Of a stretch of 64,000 bases of DNA, positions 42,901 to 57,800 are shown in pieces. Location of the stretch: the NCBI GenBank assembly GCA_021613375.1, contig CM038720.1, positions 10,035,462-10,099,461 on the forward strand, written 5' to 3'. A program made the position numbers and the translations under genes. The notes below the pieces were generated by a model. The model was not told the origin of the DNA. It saw only the letters and a list, made by a program, of their open reading frames with translations, and searched no databases. Each line of letters begins with the position of its first letter. Position 1 is the stretch's first letter. This DNA is from Megaleporinus macrocephalus. Lineage: Eukaryota > Chordata > Actinopteri > Characiformes > Anostomidae.

Positions 42901-45776
42901 AAGAGAGGTGGTTCTGTGTTGAAGCGAATAAAAAAAGATGAGGACGTTCATGTTTTAGCCAATGAAATCGAGGGGGCCCTCCTGAAAACAGTAACGCCCT
43001 AAGATCAGGAACGCCCCTGGCTGCAGACCGACAATATTGGGAATTCCGGATGATCCAAAAATAATCTATGATAACTTCATTCAGTAAGCAAACAGCACCA
43101 CTTTCATCTGTCTTCCAATAAATTTAATGCAATAAATGCAATGTTTTAGGTTCCATAGCTTGGTGACTGGTGTCAACTCACATCCTGCAACAGGAACTGT
43201 CTAAATATATTAATAAAAAGTCTAAAAGGAGAAAAGAACTGATCCTTGCCTTGGTGCAGGAGGCACCTGCGCTGTTGTGCCACCGGGTGGTGCTGATGTG
43301 TCAATATCCTCCACAGGGGAAGTACACACAGGCTTGCTGGAGGCAAACTCCATTGCATACTGAAGGACATCAGCCAGAGGAAACCTCTTGGGGCCAGAGC
43401 CATAGCTGAGATACCTTCAACAGTAGGAGAGAACATTCTGGTAAATGCTGATCTCACTCAGGGGAAAGAGCAAGAGAGCGGGAGAGAGAGTGAGTTAGCG
43501 AGAGAGAGTGAGTTAGCGAGAGAGAGGGAGAGAGAGAGAGAGAGAGAGAGAAAGACTCATCTAGATTTCAAGATCTATAAATGGCAGCTGAACAAACCAT
43601 GTTGTTGCCACGTCTGCCACACTGACAGTGAGTCTCCGCTGAAGCATTCATGAAGCATATTCCTGCCAAAGTCCCCAACAAATATTTACAGTGTGACTAC
43701 GTCTGATTGAGCAACTGAAAGAACGCCTGAAGTCTAAAACACAAATGAGCGTTCAACTCCTAGTCCCTCAGTTTCAATTCTCACGTAAGGCAGACTCGTT
43801 GTTTCAGCCTCACCTTTCCAGCCGCTGTTGGAGGAGAGTCAGATGCTCCTTTAGTCTCCTGATCTCCTCCCGTTTGAGCCGAGTGATGTCTCGATTCCTG
43901 TCCATGTACCTGAGGAGAGCCGGCCAAGAGGGACACACAGACTGTGTGAGAAATCTACTTCTACTTCTAGAAGTAGGTCTAGCTGTGATTTAAGTGACTA
44001 TGAACAAAATTCATTACATTAATTCTCAGATGAATCTGGGATGCTTGCATGTGGTATACATTATAACCTTCTAAGCGACCTAAAATTTCTAAAAGCTTCC
44101 CCAATCAAGGGCCCATATTTCCTTTTTTGGTTAATATAGTTTGTGCTAAACGGTAACTGTGAATAGTACATAAAAAAAAAAAACACTTCAATTTGGTTGG
44201 ACTAGCACTGTTCTCATTGGCTGTTTCCGTGGAGAATAGTTGAGGTCATTGTCCAGCTCAAAAATATCCCAAATACCAAACCATAAAACTTTCTAAGCTT
44301 GTTTATACTGAGAACTAGGGATGGACCGATCAGCGTTTTTGAGGCCGATTCTGATCGCCGATCACCTTTCAGCACGATTGGCCGATAGCCGATACCGATC
44401 GAGGACGGGGCTATATGTCACAGCAGGGCTACATGTAGTTATTAGCGCAAGCAAGTCATGAAACATGGTCTAAACTGGTTTATTACCATTTTTAACAAGC
44501 TCATATGAAACAGCTTAATATTTTTAACAAAATTAACAGTAAATAAACAAAGTAAATCAAACAAATATCACCAACTGCAATCATTCGATATAGACCTTAA
44601 TCAAAAAACTAAAATAGCTAATTAAATAAATACAGTAAAAACTGCAGTCATTAAACACAGACTCTGTTATTTTAAACTAAAACTGTAATCATTAAATGTA
44701 GATGTTGAATTGTAGCTGCTGTTCTGTTCGTACCGGTCAGATCTGGTCTGTATGGTGTTCTGGGTTGTTTGTTTTGTGTTAGCTGTGCGTGCTAGCTCTG
44801 CTGTTTACTGATACTCACTGTATTCAGCTGCGTGCAGTGCTGTATCAGATTAGTAGAGTTAAATGTCTTGGTTCCTCAACTAGACACGGTTAATTTTACA
44901 GATTTTAAAAATGTCCTGGATGAGTCTGCATCACATACGGTAAACAACTGCCAGACGGACGACATGCTTTCTGTCAGCGCATGCAGTGAACGCCGTAAAC
45001 TGTTCTCGCGAGGCCGCTGCTTTAGTCAGTCTGTGGAAAATGAAAGGGTGTGTATTTCCTAGTGGTTCAGATAGGAATTGTAGGGAGCTAGTGTTTCCTG
45101 GATGAAACACTAGCTGGAAATACAGAAATTAGGCTCATTTCTTTAATGCCATCGATCGGCTCTCGGGTTTGGCTAAATTGGAGAAATATCCAAGGATCAC
45201 AGATCACATATTTTGATTAAAAATCAGCCCATACCGATACATAGCCGATCGATCCTTCCACCTCTAGTAAGTACACACTGCCGTGCTCTGTGTTGTTATT
45301 GAGTACTTTTAATCCAAGCTATCCTTTTAATCTCTGTTATGCTCTACAAACCCTTACATGTACCATTACATGTACCATATAGAACCAGAACAGTAATAAT
45401 CTGTAGAACTGCAGTATGACTGTTCTACAACATTAACGAGCCATAGACAAGGCCACACACCTGTCCATGTAGAGCATCGGGGGAAACTCCAGCTTGTTGT
45501 GAATCTTCTCCGGCCGGCCCAAAGCTTGGTTGAACTCAAACCTTGACAGCTCGAAGGTCAACACTGGTGGGAGTTCTGTGAACCAGTGCTGAGGGGAAAC
45601 AGAAGATTTGATTCAGGGTTTTTTAGGTGATGTTCTAGGTGTGTTCCAAAGCAAGTTTAACCCAAAACCAGTTTTATGCTAGTTTCAAGTTTATGTCATT
45701 TGCACATCATGTCAGGACATAACATGCATTGAAATGCTTGGTGTGAGGCTCAGATCAAACTCTACAGCAGGGCAGC

Positions 45777-45861
<85 letters not shown>

Positions 45862-48800
45862 AAAACAGTGCAAACATACAATAAATAGACAATATTAAAG
45901 TAAAAAAATAGGCTAGAATATATACATTTAGTAATAACTGAAATATATAAAGATATATACATGGAGGACATACGTAGAAACTTTTGCATAGGCAGGTTAT
46001 CTAAGAAGATAAATCTATTTAAAGTGGTTTAGTGACATTGTCCATAGCAGCGATATCAGAATAAATAATATAATAATATAATATAGCAGTGGCCGAGTGA
46101 ACGGTATTAGGGTCTTTCAGCCTCACAGTTTATACAGAAGTACTTGCTACTTTGCATTGCAAGTACATATACTGTGCACGTACAGAAACATCTGGAAGTC
46201 AAAATGCAAAACAAGCCACAGGAGACGTTTAACAGGGAGAGAAGAACTCGCCAACGCATTTTCACTGATGAAAAGTAACGAGCAAAATCTTTCTCCCAAT
46301 TTTTGCCTTGTAAACACCCCGTCCATGAGGAGCTGCTTGTAGCACTTGTGTTCTGGCAGCTGCTGTGCACAGCCAAAACGATACAAATCACTTTCTTTGC
46401 ACCTGTGCCCAGAGAACAGCCCAGTTCTCCGGTTTCATTAAAGCTGACTGGAGTGGGGTTTAACTCATACCCGCTAACCATCGCTCGTCTGAAAGCAGGG
46501 ATAATTAGCAGAGAGCAGCTGTTGAGTAGGTGGTCTAGTAAGGACTGGTCACCACCATTGGCCCAGGCCAGTGGGTGAGGGGTCAGCGGTAATGGTATGG
46601 GCAGCACTCAGGCTTAAGTTTAGAGAATGAGGTCATAAGGTAAATGTCAGTGTGGAAACAGCATTAAGCATTAATATTAAGATTTTTTTAAAGATTAAAA
46701 TTAAAATTTTATTCCGAATTATTGTGGATGATATTTTAAAATAGTGTAAAAAAAGTAATTAAAAAATGAAAGTAGTTCTCATAACAATGGACTGGCCATC
46801 AAATTGCTACCTCCGTTCCCTGGGGATACTAGGAACTTGCCATCATTACTTCTGGAGATGTCCAACACTCTATTTTTTGGAGGAACTAGGCTCCATCAGA
46901 CAGAAAGAGCCATCAGACTCTTCAATTCCTCCCAGTGGAGCCGGAAGAGGGAGGAGGACAGATGAGGAACAAGTCCCTATGTTCAAATTACAGTTTACAG
47001 TATTTTTCTTTGTACTGTAAATGTTCAATAGTGTTAAATAGTGTCCAGGAGTTTATTACTGCACTACCTTTTTACCTTCAGTCAGGGTGTATAGTTTGTA
47101 TTCATATATTCTTGTATATATTCTTTTTGACTATTGGAGTTCTTGACTCTTCTTTATTTATACTGTGTTATATACCTTATTGTTTTTTGTACTGTGTTAC
47201 AATCTATCTATCTCTCTCTCTCTCTCTTTTATTGGGAATAAATGTATGTTTGATATCAGATTTATTTTTCTTGAATCATTTTTCAAATCTTCAATATGGA
47301 AAAGAAATATGCTACAACTGCTCTTACAGCAGCAAAGCCCTTATTAGCCAAGCATTGGAATCCTACAACCCTGGTATGTAGACAACATTGGCCTTCTCAA
47401 TCACCTCAATGGAACTTTCTACAGCACGTATACATGGGGCCAAGACCAAAACAGTGGAAAGATGGAACATAGCTTTTGCTAATGCCTGGTTCTCACTTCA
47501 TGATGGTTTCAGTGGTCAGGTTTATGAGTCGTTCACACTACACGACTGGTTAAGCTGTAATCCCGAGTCTTTCAGTTGTTGTGGCTTTCACACTACATGA
47601 CTGATCGGCGAAACGGGGTGACGAATTACACGACTTTCACTCTGGAGAATCGCCCACTCGTCTGGCTTCGGTCCAAAAACACGTCCAGAACACACGAGAA
47701 CTAAACGCATGTGAGAGCTCGCGATACCACGTAGAACACTATTTCCAAAACGGACGTCAACAAACCAGCAGTACGAGTTGTTACTGCTCTGATCTGCAAG
47801 AAAGAAGAAAAAGGTATGAAGACGGATAAAGACACGGGACCAGCAGGGACTGTCTGTCCTGCAGAGAGAGCTGGAGGTAAATATTTAATATTTTAATCAA
47901 TAAAAACATACGTGTCGCCTGCAGCTGCAGAGAGATTATGTGAACGGTGATGCGGTTCTCTCTCTATGTGATCCCATTGGCTGTAGCTAGACGCTGCTGT
48001 TGACTCACAGTCGCCGACTGACCTAGATATTACACATGCTATATATTTGCCGGGCGTCTGCGATTAGTCGGCGAACGTCTTTCAGCCGTTCACACTACAC
48101 GACTGAGCGAGCAGAGGTTTTTGTTGGCGATCTGCAGTCGCGACTGAAGAACCAGACTAAAATCGTGAAGTGTGAACGAGGCCTAAGGTAAACTATTTGT
48201 TTTTTCTTGCTGTTGACGCTTGACTTTCTTAGATACCTCTTTTATTTTCAGAGTTTAGTTTGAACTCATCTGAGGTCTACCAGGGTTTTTTGTTTTTCCT
48301 CCCTCTGTTCCTAGTTGGGGGGCTCTGGTGAGCAGGGGGAAGGGGCTGTTCTATACTTGAAGCTGTTGTTGTTATTTATTCATTTATTATTATTTTTTCT
48401 TCTTCATTGATATGATCACTCCTCCTCCATATTAACATAAAAACAGTTTGGCCATCCCAGAATCTTCCTCACCACTGAAAGTGTTTACTTGGAAAGCAGA
48501 AAGCGCAACAAACGTATAGGACTGAACTGTGGAAGTGTGGGAAATATCTCTGGAGGTTTCTTTGGAAAACTGAAAATTGGTCTCCCCAGAAGAATGGAAG
48601 CTGTAATGAAGGTCAGGAGTGGGTAAACAAACACTTTGGTATATGGTTTATGTAGTTGTTGGCGCTATTTCCTCAGTTTAATGGTCATTTTGAATGCAAA
48701 CTGAATAAAATGTGGTGTGGGCTCTGACTTGTGTACGCATTCAAACAGGCTTTCTCTTCTGAATCCTGACCTCTTGTCCAGATTTGGCTGAGTTTTCCGC

Positions 48801-51800
48801 AGAATGCAAAGACTCGATCTCGCCCTCCACCATGGCCGCCTCCAAACACTCATGCAGGTCTTTGAAGCCGTTCACCTGTAGCGGGTACTGCCCGAACATC
48901 TCCGTGTTCTCAAATTTCTTTCCTGAGGGGAAAAACAAAGACAGAACATGCAGTTCTTACAGTTACTATGCGCCTTGTTTATGTTTTTATGAAGTGTTCG
49001 GTGTCCATTCACCACGTCCTGACTGCAGAAGTGGGTCAGAGCATAGCTGTCCACACTACGATGGTAATATACAGGCCGTGTGTGTTTCGGGCATCAGGCC
49101 AGAGACACAAATGCCACAGAGGATTACGGACGAGATTGAGTTGCCCTATGTGCCGGCACACGTACTATGACAAAGACACAGAACTGCTGGAAAACAGTGT
49201 GAGTCACTTTTTCTTCCCGGAGGTCTAAATAACGTGAAAAGGGGAATCCCCGCTGATGAAGGCCAAGCACTTGTTCCAACACAAGGCCCGGTCTGCCTGT
49301 GAACAAGCCTCTTCTAACATGATCACATGACATAGACTTTAGCACATCATGGCCATAATGATAAGCTCAAAAACTTTGAGGTAGCCCTGTTCCCAACACA
49401 CACGACATCCGAAAGTATCAGCTCTTCTACAGTAGAACAGTTTTACCCCTTTTCTCCAATTCAATACAGTTCCCTGTGGTTCTTAAAGACTGTGTAGAGC
49501 AGAGGTCACTAATAGGCAGACTGTGATCCAGATCCAGACCCAGACATTGTCCAATGCGGACCCACAGCGATCAACTACTGAAGGATGTAATTCTGACAGT
49601 GTTTATTTTAAGCAGCGCAGCTTTTCCTGCCTTGATGGTATACGGGCGCAGTAAACTCACAGACCAATCACGTGAGTCGTAAGATTACAAAAGCTCCTCA
49701 GCCAGTCAGATCTCTGCAGTCTCGGGAGTGCAGTGCGTACACAGGCCAGGTACGAAGCGAGAAGCTGCAGTCGGAGAATAAAGCGAGGCTAAGTTCAGTT
49801 TAATTCAGCTAACTCACTTCTTTCACTAAACAAGAGAAAGTGTGAGAGAGAAATAATGTGAAATGTGCAAATTGTATTTACTTTTTTAACGAATAAGCAC
49901 TTTAAGATGCCCTTTTTTTCAAAAGCATTTTGGTTTTTTTTGATGTAGCCATGTTTTTACTTAAAGTGAGATAAAAAACATTTATTATTAGTTTATAAAT
50001 AATTCATTCAGTTCAGCATTTAAACAGTAAATATACTGAAATATACTGAACGGTATGTGTGATGTGTTGGTGTTTCAGTAGCTGATGGTATAAGATGCTG
50101 ATACTAGACTACTTCAGTAAACAGGATACACCACTGAATCAGAACGCGCTAGAAATGATGACGGTCCGGACCTTGGCCTGAAGAAATCTCCTCTAGATGG
50201 AACTTACTGAACTCTAATTAAACACTCCTGGTGTAGAGAACAGAAGAACTTAGGCCTTTACAGATCATTTTTATAGGCTGCTGTATACTCCTCCGTGAAG
50301 AACAGGTCTTTAATCTGTATATCAACGACCACAGCTCTCGTCGGCTGTTTCACCAAAGTGGAAGGGCAAGGGGGCCGGACCCTGAACCATGGCGGAGAGC
50401 TCAACTATGGTTTGTTTATACTGAGAGCATACCTGCTAAACTCAACCATATACATTCACAAAATACTAAGCAAGCATGTGATTACACAGGAACCTTGTCA
50501 TCCGCTTTGAGAGTAGCTTTGTTTGTGGGTCTGACTCAATAAGACTATGTTAATTCATGCTGTGATTTGCCCGCCTTGTTAGCATCATGCTAATGGTGGA
50601 GATATAATGAAAGTAGGAAAGCTAGGTGTAATATTCTGTAGAATCACATGCCTTGTGTGAGAAATATGGCAAAATGACTTAAAATTTAAGAGTTAAGATT
50701 GTAAGTGGAACTAAACCTTGTCTTCTGTCTCTTCTGAAATCTCCAGGGTAAATACACAGAAGAGATTCAGTTCATACCACAGTTTGAACATCACAGTTCA
50801 ATACGGACGCCCACGCGTATGTAAACTTCCTTTTCATTTGGTTTTAAACTGACCGTGGTGCACGTCTTCTCACTCCTGTGTATCATCTGCACACGCCATA
50901 GTGCAACTGACTCAGCCAGACGCCAGTCAGCTGGAGCTAAATATCCTTGCCATGTTCCTAACTTGCTTACAGCTTTAGGCTGATTGGGTTCCACATTATG
51001 TTCACCAGTCTTCACACACAGGCTATTTATTTAATTTTTTTTTGCATATATAGTTGCTGTCCAATGAAAAACAAAATCTCCAAAATTGCAACTTCACAGG
51101 AGAGACCAAAAAACATACTTTACTTTCAATGTAAGTCAATGGAACCAGAATTTTCTATTCCAAGCTATTCTATTGGTCCATTCATATTGAAACTTTTACA
51201 CAATGTAAACAACCACTGTTGTGTTTGAGTGATGAAGAAAACTCAAAATCAACACTGGACAGCGACGAGATGTGTGAGCTGACTTTATCGAGTACTCTAC
51301 TGATGAGGGAAAAAAAACACAATCAAAATGCCTCGACTCCACTCGCTGAAACTCAGGGAACACACTGCTCCAGGGGAAGAAACTCAGACACCGCCAGCCT
51401 CGTCTACAGTCTACCTCCTTAGATTTAACTCCTAGACGAGGATCATCTTCACTCGTGTGGAGCTGGTCTGGATCTGAAAAGACTGACGTCGCTCAGGAGA
51501 CGGCAGTTTACAGACTTTGTAAGAAAACAGCCGTTAAAGATCTACACAGCTAACCTGTTCATCATCTCCCAACAAACCACCACACAGAGTATGAGGAGTA
51601 TGAAGAGCTTCAAGAGCCCGCTGTCCAAGACAAACCTAGCTCAGGTAAGGTGCCCCCAGCTAAAGAGCCCCCACCAAAAAAAATTGTTTATCTTTATCGA
51701 CAAAAGAAAATATCCAGATATCATTTTTTGTCAATATTGCACAGCCCTACATCACACATAGCTCTATATTGATGCCAAGCATCCAATAGAAGGGTATATA

Positions 51801-54800
51801 AAGACCACCCCAATATTTGACTGTCAAGCAGTGGAACTGCACAACAGAACCATCCAACAACGGAACCTGACCTCACTAATGCTCTTGTTGCTATATGCAA
51901 TCAAATCCTCACAGCAATATTACAATATCTAGCACAAAACTCTCCCAGAGCAGAAAAGACCACACAAATTCTGAAGAAACATTGCAGGTGTCTACTTCTA
52001 TAAATATAGTAAATAAATATAACTGTACAAGAAAAAGGCTCTCGTACAGCAAAACGCTGTCCAGAATATTTATATTGTCAACCCCCTCAAACTCACATAC
52101 CCTCGCTGTCAAAACAAAACTTCATATCTCCAAAACTGCGTCTTTACTAGGGCTGTGTTTTATCAAGAACCTGGCGAACCTGACAATTAAAGTAAAGTGA
52201 TATATTGCGATACTGCAAGTAAAGTAATATACTGCGATTTTTCAAATCCTACTATTAAAACACACCACTATATGAACAGGTTTGTCAATGCTTACAATAG
52301 CATTGCACCCTTGTGCTGCTTGTTAATGTTGGAGTGGAGCTGAAAATGGATTACAACACTGCCATCTAGTGGTCAGAGGTTTAAACAACACACAGTGATG
52401 TGAGTCTGCCAGGAATCTGTGTATCGATACTGTGTTTTTGAGAATCGATACAGTATCACCAAACATAATATCCAGATATTCAATATTTTCTTTTTTTACA
52501 GGAGAAAAGAAGTCTAATCTCATAAAGGAAATTAAAATAAAAATGTTTATTGGACTATTTCTATCCAGTTATTTCCAATGATTTTTCACACAATGTCAAG
52601 ATCAAACAAAGTTTTACAAATTACAAATCAAAAATGGAGGTATAAGGTTTTGCCCCGACAGCGAGCGATGGTACGCTTGTTTCACGGTACTTAAAGTCAG
52701 TGCTGTCATGCATAATCAGCACAATGTCAAACAGACGGCTTGGATCAATGAAAGTCCTTTAGATCTCATTAACACAGGGTCACCTTCCGCCGCTGGGAGT
52801 GAGCGCTGTCTTTGAGCTGAGCATAATTCATACTTCCCTCACTGACTTTCTCCCCTCACCTTCAAGAACACCTACAGCCAGGAAACGCCCATAGAACAGC
52901 TCCACCATCGGGTTCTTCGGCTTCTCTCCCTCCCTGTAAAACAGAGGAAGAAAGGAACACTGAGCCGCACATTTGATCGTTCGCAAATCATCTGTGCCTA
53001 GACGATCGGGAGCACTTTGGCAGGGTGGGTGCACTTCCTTCCTTGGACCATGTTCAGGGGTTAGTCAATGGAACTAATTGAAGTCATATAGTTAAATGCA
53101 GCTCATTTATCATTGAAGGCTTAAGCTAAAGCTTAGAGTAGAGAATATCTGAAGGTCGTACATCATTTTGATGGATAAGAGAGCAATGTACGGAAGAAAA
53201 GAGCACAAGGATCGGTAATATATGTCATAGAAAGAAGTGATGACTGTCTTCTCCTGCTGGTGAAATCAGATATGGGCCAAGACTCACCTGTCTTCTTCTG
53301 CCTTCATTTGGAAAGCGTCCTCCAGCCAGTCCAGCAGTTTGTGAGTGAACTCACTTACATCCTGCTGTTAAACAGACAGACACACAGACACATGTAGAGG
53401 TTATGAAGGAGGTGAATGATGTAAAGGAGAGTTTATTTATTTGTTTATTTATTTATTTATATTTAAACGATATATCAGATCATTCTGCATTGGTTAGTGC
53501 AAGCCTTTCAATTCAATACGTTATCAATATACTCAAAAACTAAAGTATTTTAGTACTTGTATTATGGCTGGCACACTAGGGCTGTGTATTGGCAAGAACC
53601 TGTCGATACAATACATATCGTGATACAGCGGTCACGATTCAATATATCGTGATATACTGCGATACTGCAAGTAAAATCAAATCTTACTATTAAAACACAC
53701 CACTATATGAACAGGTTTATCAATGCTTACAGTAGCATTGCGCCCTTGTGCTGCTTGTTAAAGTTGGATTGGAGCTGAAAATGAATTACAGCACTAGCCA
53801 TGTAGTGGTCAGAGGTTCAAACACAACACACATTGATTCACTGTCTGCCAGGTATCTGTATATAGATACTGTGTTTTTGAGAATCGATACAGTATCACCA
53901 AACATAATATCCTGACATTCAATATTTTTAATATTTTCTTACACCCCTATGGCACACACCAAACTTTACAGGGTTCAAGTACTTGTTGATGTTTCCCAAC
54001 TAATAATCATACACTTCCTATTTGATTTAATTAACAAAGTACGTTAGTTTGTAGCTACAGAAGGTGCAAATGTAGCCCTTATATCAAAATACAGCTTCAC
54101 ATACAGGCACATAGACACTAAAGATGCAACAAATCTAAATTATCGTTTTACTGATCATCATCATTCTGGTTTTACTTTCAGTTTGTAGCTTTTATTTATT
54201 CCATCAAGTTAACTTATCTGGCTGGTTCGGTCAAAAAGCAGCAAAAAAGGTGACCACAGGATGCAAGTGGAGTGGAGCGACAGACACAGGGTGCATCTGA
54301 AATCACCTACTTGTCTATTACTCAGTAGGGAAATCAGTAGGCGAGTGTGGCTAGTATGTCCGAATACTCAGTAGGGAAACGTTGGCGAACGTTACCCGGA
54401 TGACCTCCTGAATGGCATTTCTGAGTATGCGACTCCAGCTCACTGTGCTATCCCATAATTCAGCTGGAGCCACGGATGTCAAAGTGAAGGAAAAAATTGA
54501 TGGAAAGCAGTACGTCTGCTGTGTGTGTGTGTGTAGCTACTGCTGCTGAACTGCTGCTACAGAGGTTGGAGCTACTTCTGAGGTAACAGTGATTTAAGTT
54601 CTCATGGTTCATCTTCTCTGAGTTACAGCTCGACTCCGTCTGAGTACAGATTCAGACACAAACTCAGACACAGGATCTAAATCTGTCAGTAAATGGGCTT
54701 TTAATGAATAGTGGGACGTTTACAGTGGTGGTCTGACGTCACAGGACATTGGTAAGATGGTGGACGTAGTACCTCTGAGATTGTGTGGACACTAAAACTC

Positions 54801-57800
54801 GCCTACTTTAATTTCCTACCCACAGTCAAAGAGTTTCTGTAATCACTCCGCTCCAGCTCGGCTTGGCTCCGGGTTTTCTATTGTCGCTCCTGTGTAGACA
54901 CCACTCTGCTCCGTGTGTGTAATAATATAAATTACAGCCACTATTAAATGCTAAACTAGCTGAACATTCTGTGCCATACAGGCTTTTTTGAATGGTTTAA
55001 GATTGAATGAACAGACCAATCACAGGCCAGCAAACTGTAACTGAAGCGCTTTCAACACGCTGTTCTTTATCCTTCGTGTGGCAGAACAGACTGGCACAAG
55101 ACTGGCTAGAACATCTCTGCGAATCTGTGAAAATGTCCAGTATGTAGCTCTGCTAAACAGCTCTGCAGTGCAGACACTCCCTGCTCCCTGCACACTCTGC
55201 ACCGCTCACATGCTCTGGGTGACACGCAGGGTGAGCTGAGCTTATTCACAGCCAACTTTATGAATTCTAACAGACGTAGGCTTTACAACAGAGGAGGGGA
55301 ACTGGGGGCCGGAGTGGACGTTATTGTTAAATCTGACGTAAATAGCCATTTCTGGGCCCCCGCAGACCTCCAAAACAAAATCACAGAACATGTAAACCTC
55401 TTTACAGTTGTTTCCTTGTTTGTTCACGTAGCACTGTGGGTTAAAAAAGTTTTAACTGGTTTTAACTGGTCTGATTTTAACTGCACCTTACACTCACTGT
55501 ACTGCTGTTTACATACAATACTGTTTACATTCACTACTCGCACAAACATTGTTTACATTTGTTACTTGCAACTGCACTTTATGGGCTGTGTATTGTAAAG
55601 AACCTGGCGATACAATAGGTATCGTGATACAGCGGTCACGATTCAATATATCACGATATATCGCGATATTGCAAGGAAAGTAATATACTGCATATTTTTT
55701 TAACCCTACTATTAAAACACACCACTATATGAACAGGTTTGTCAATGCTTACAATAGTATTGCGCCCTTGTGCTACTTGTTAATGTTGGAGTGGAGCTGA
55801 AAATGGATTACAACACTGCCATCTAGTGGTCAGAGGTTTAAACACAACACACAATAATTAACTGTCTGCCAGGAATCTGTGTATCGATACAGAGTTTTTG
55901 AGAATCGATACAGTATCACCAAACATAACATCCCGATATTGGATATTTTCTTACACCCCTACTCTTCATACTTGCACATAAAAGCACACGTAACTTTTAT
56001 TTTGTATTTAACTATATTAAAAAAATACTTTTATTTACTTCTTATACTTATATTATTATACTTTGTACATAGTTTTTTATTATTTCTTTTTTGTTATCTT
56101 ATCTACTTCTGAATGGAGGAACAGCAAAGTAAGAATTTCATTGTACAGTGTAACTGTCTGTTCTGCTGTGCATATGACAATAAAACTCTTGAATCTTGAA
56201 TAAAAATGATTAAACTCTGTCCACTCCAATCCACTTCTTAACAAATCCAGGTCCAAACTTTTACTGATCCAGATGAGGTTCTGTTTTGTCGCAGTGCTGT
56301 GGTCCTTGTAGTTTGAATCCCAAAAATCTAATCAGTTATCATTCTACTGCTTGCCTTATGATAAGAAAGAGTAGATCCTTACATGAAGTACTGTCCTTAC
56401 ATGAATTAAGAAAAACAAGGTTTGGTGACCGTGAGCTCCTAACGTTAGCACTAACTGGCCAAATTGGAGTATCCAAAACTAAATCATCCAACATCAGAAC
56501 TTGACCTCACTAATGCTCTTGTGGCTGAATGCAATTAAATCCTCACAGCATCACTCCAAAATCTCTAGAAGAGAAAAGAACGCACAAACTGCTTATCAAT
56601 ACCTTTAAGTTCCTGAAGAAACGTTGGTAAATATGGTAAATACATACAACTGTACATAAAAGTCACTCGTATAGCGCAATGTTGTCCAGATCACTGAAAA
56701 TACTGTGATAGAAATTTGGGTTTATATCACTGGGGGCAAACACACTTAGCTGGCTAACTATTCCAGCTAACGTTAGCACTTACAATTAGCAAATTGTGGA
56801 TCTTCCTGATCCACTACAGGTTTTCTAGGATGTTTCTTGCTCATATCATGGTCAGGTTGTTATCTGTTTCTGTGTGCCCAGCTAAGGCGAATGATAAGCC
56901 AGCTCACTAGACTTATGCTGACCTTACACCAAACAATTTTCAAGCGATTTTACTGTCGCAGACAAATTTCCAATGTCGGAATAAAATAATAAGAGTCTTG
57001 CTGGAGTTGAGTCGTGCTCGCGTCATCTCCATCCTTTAGATTAAAGTGGTCAAGACTGCCGGCCTAAATCATTCTTGTTCTCGTCCTAGTGTTCAGATAA
57101 AATCAAGCGTGTTTAATATTATTATAAGTCTGAAGTCTTGGCTCACGCAAATAGTGACGTGAACATTGTTGATAACCAATAGGAGAGCTCTGTTCACCAC
57201 CAAACGGGGAGCCACAAGGAACGCGCCCCCGCGTGCAGCTCCTCCAACACTGAGCTCGGCGGGTAAAGAAGTTTGACATAGAGGCGAGAGTTCGGAAACT
57301 GCGGTTCTCCTGGACTTTACAAAAGGTGGAGAAACTGGTGGAGCTGTGAAGTGAGCCGTGGAGTGAGCAAGAGTGCCTCTTTCATGTGTCCTCCCATTTA
57401 TACCACAACAGAGTGAAAAAACGAAATCCCCGCTGAGTATGCTATGCTAAAACACTGCCGAACGGGGCTACAGTGTTTACAATTAGCCTACCAGTGAACA
57501 ATACAGTTTAGCTGAATATTAGCTTCAATCATATAAATGGGAAATAATCTCAAAAGGAATCTGGTCGCAGTCTTGTAAATAGTGACTCTGAAAGACCCCC
57601 AGTCTTTACAAAATCATAGCCTGTGACTAAAACTCTGTGACTAGTCTTTAGATGTGAGAAGGTGTCAGACTAGTCTATTAAACATCTTTTCAGAGTTTTT
57701 TAAAAGTCTTCTAGTGTATGATCAGCATTAGTTCTGCCTTAGCTACCTATGTTTATCAGCCCTTGTCTGACCGACAAGCCTGACAACCAGAAGACTAACA

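Noticed and set aside
43250..43280. GT donor GCAG|GTGCCT for exon w8
   Set aside because: It would end the exon in phase 0, while exon w9 requires phase 2; the GC donor keeps the frame.
46107..46607. 166-residue minus-strand ORF
   Set aside because: No conserved motif, lies inside a usp28 intron, and lacks splice-linked homologous exons.
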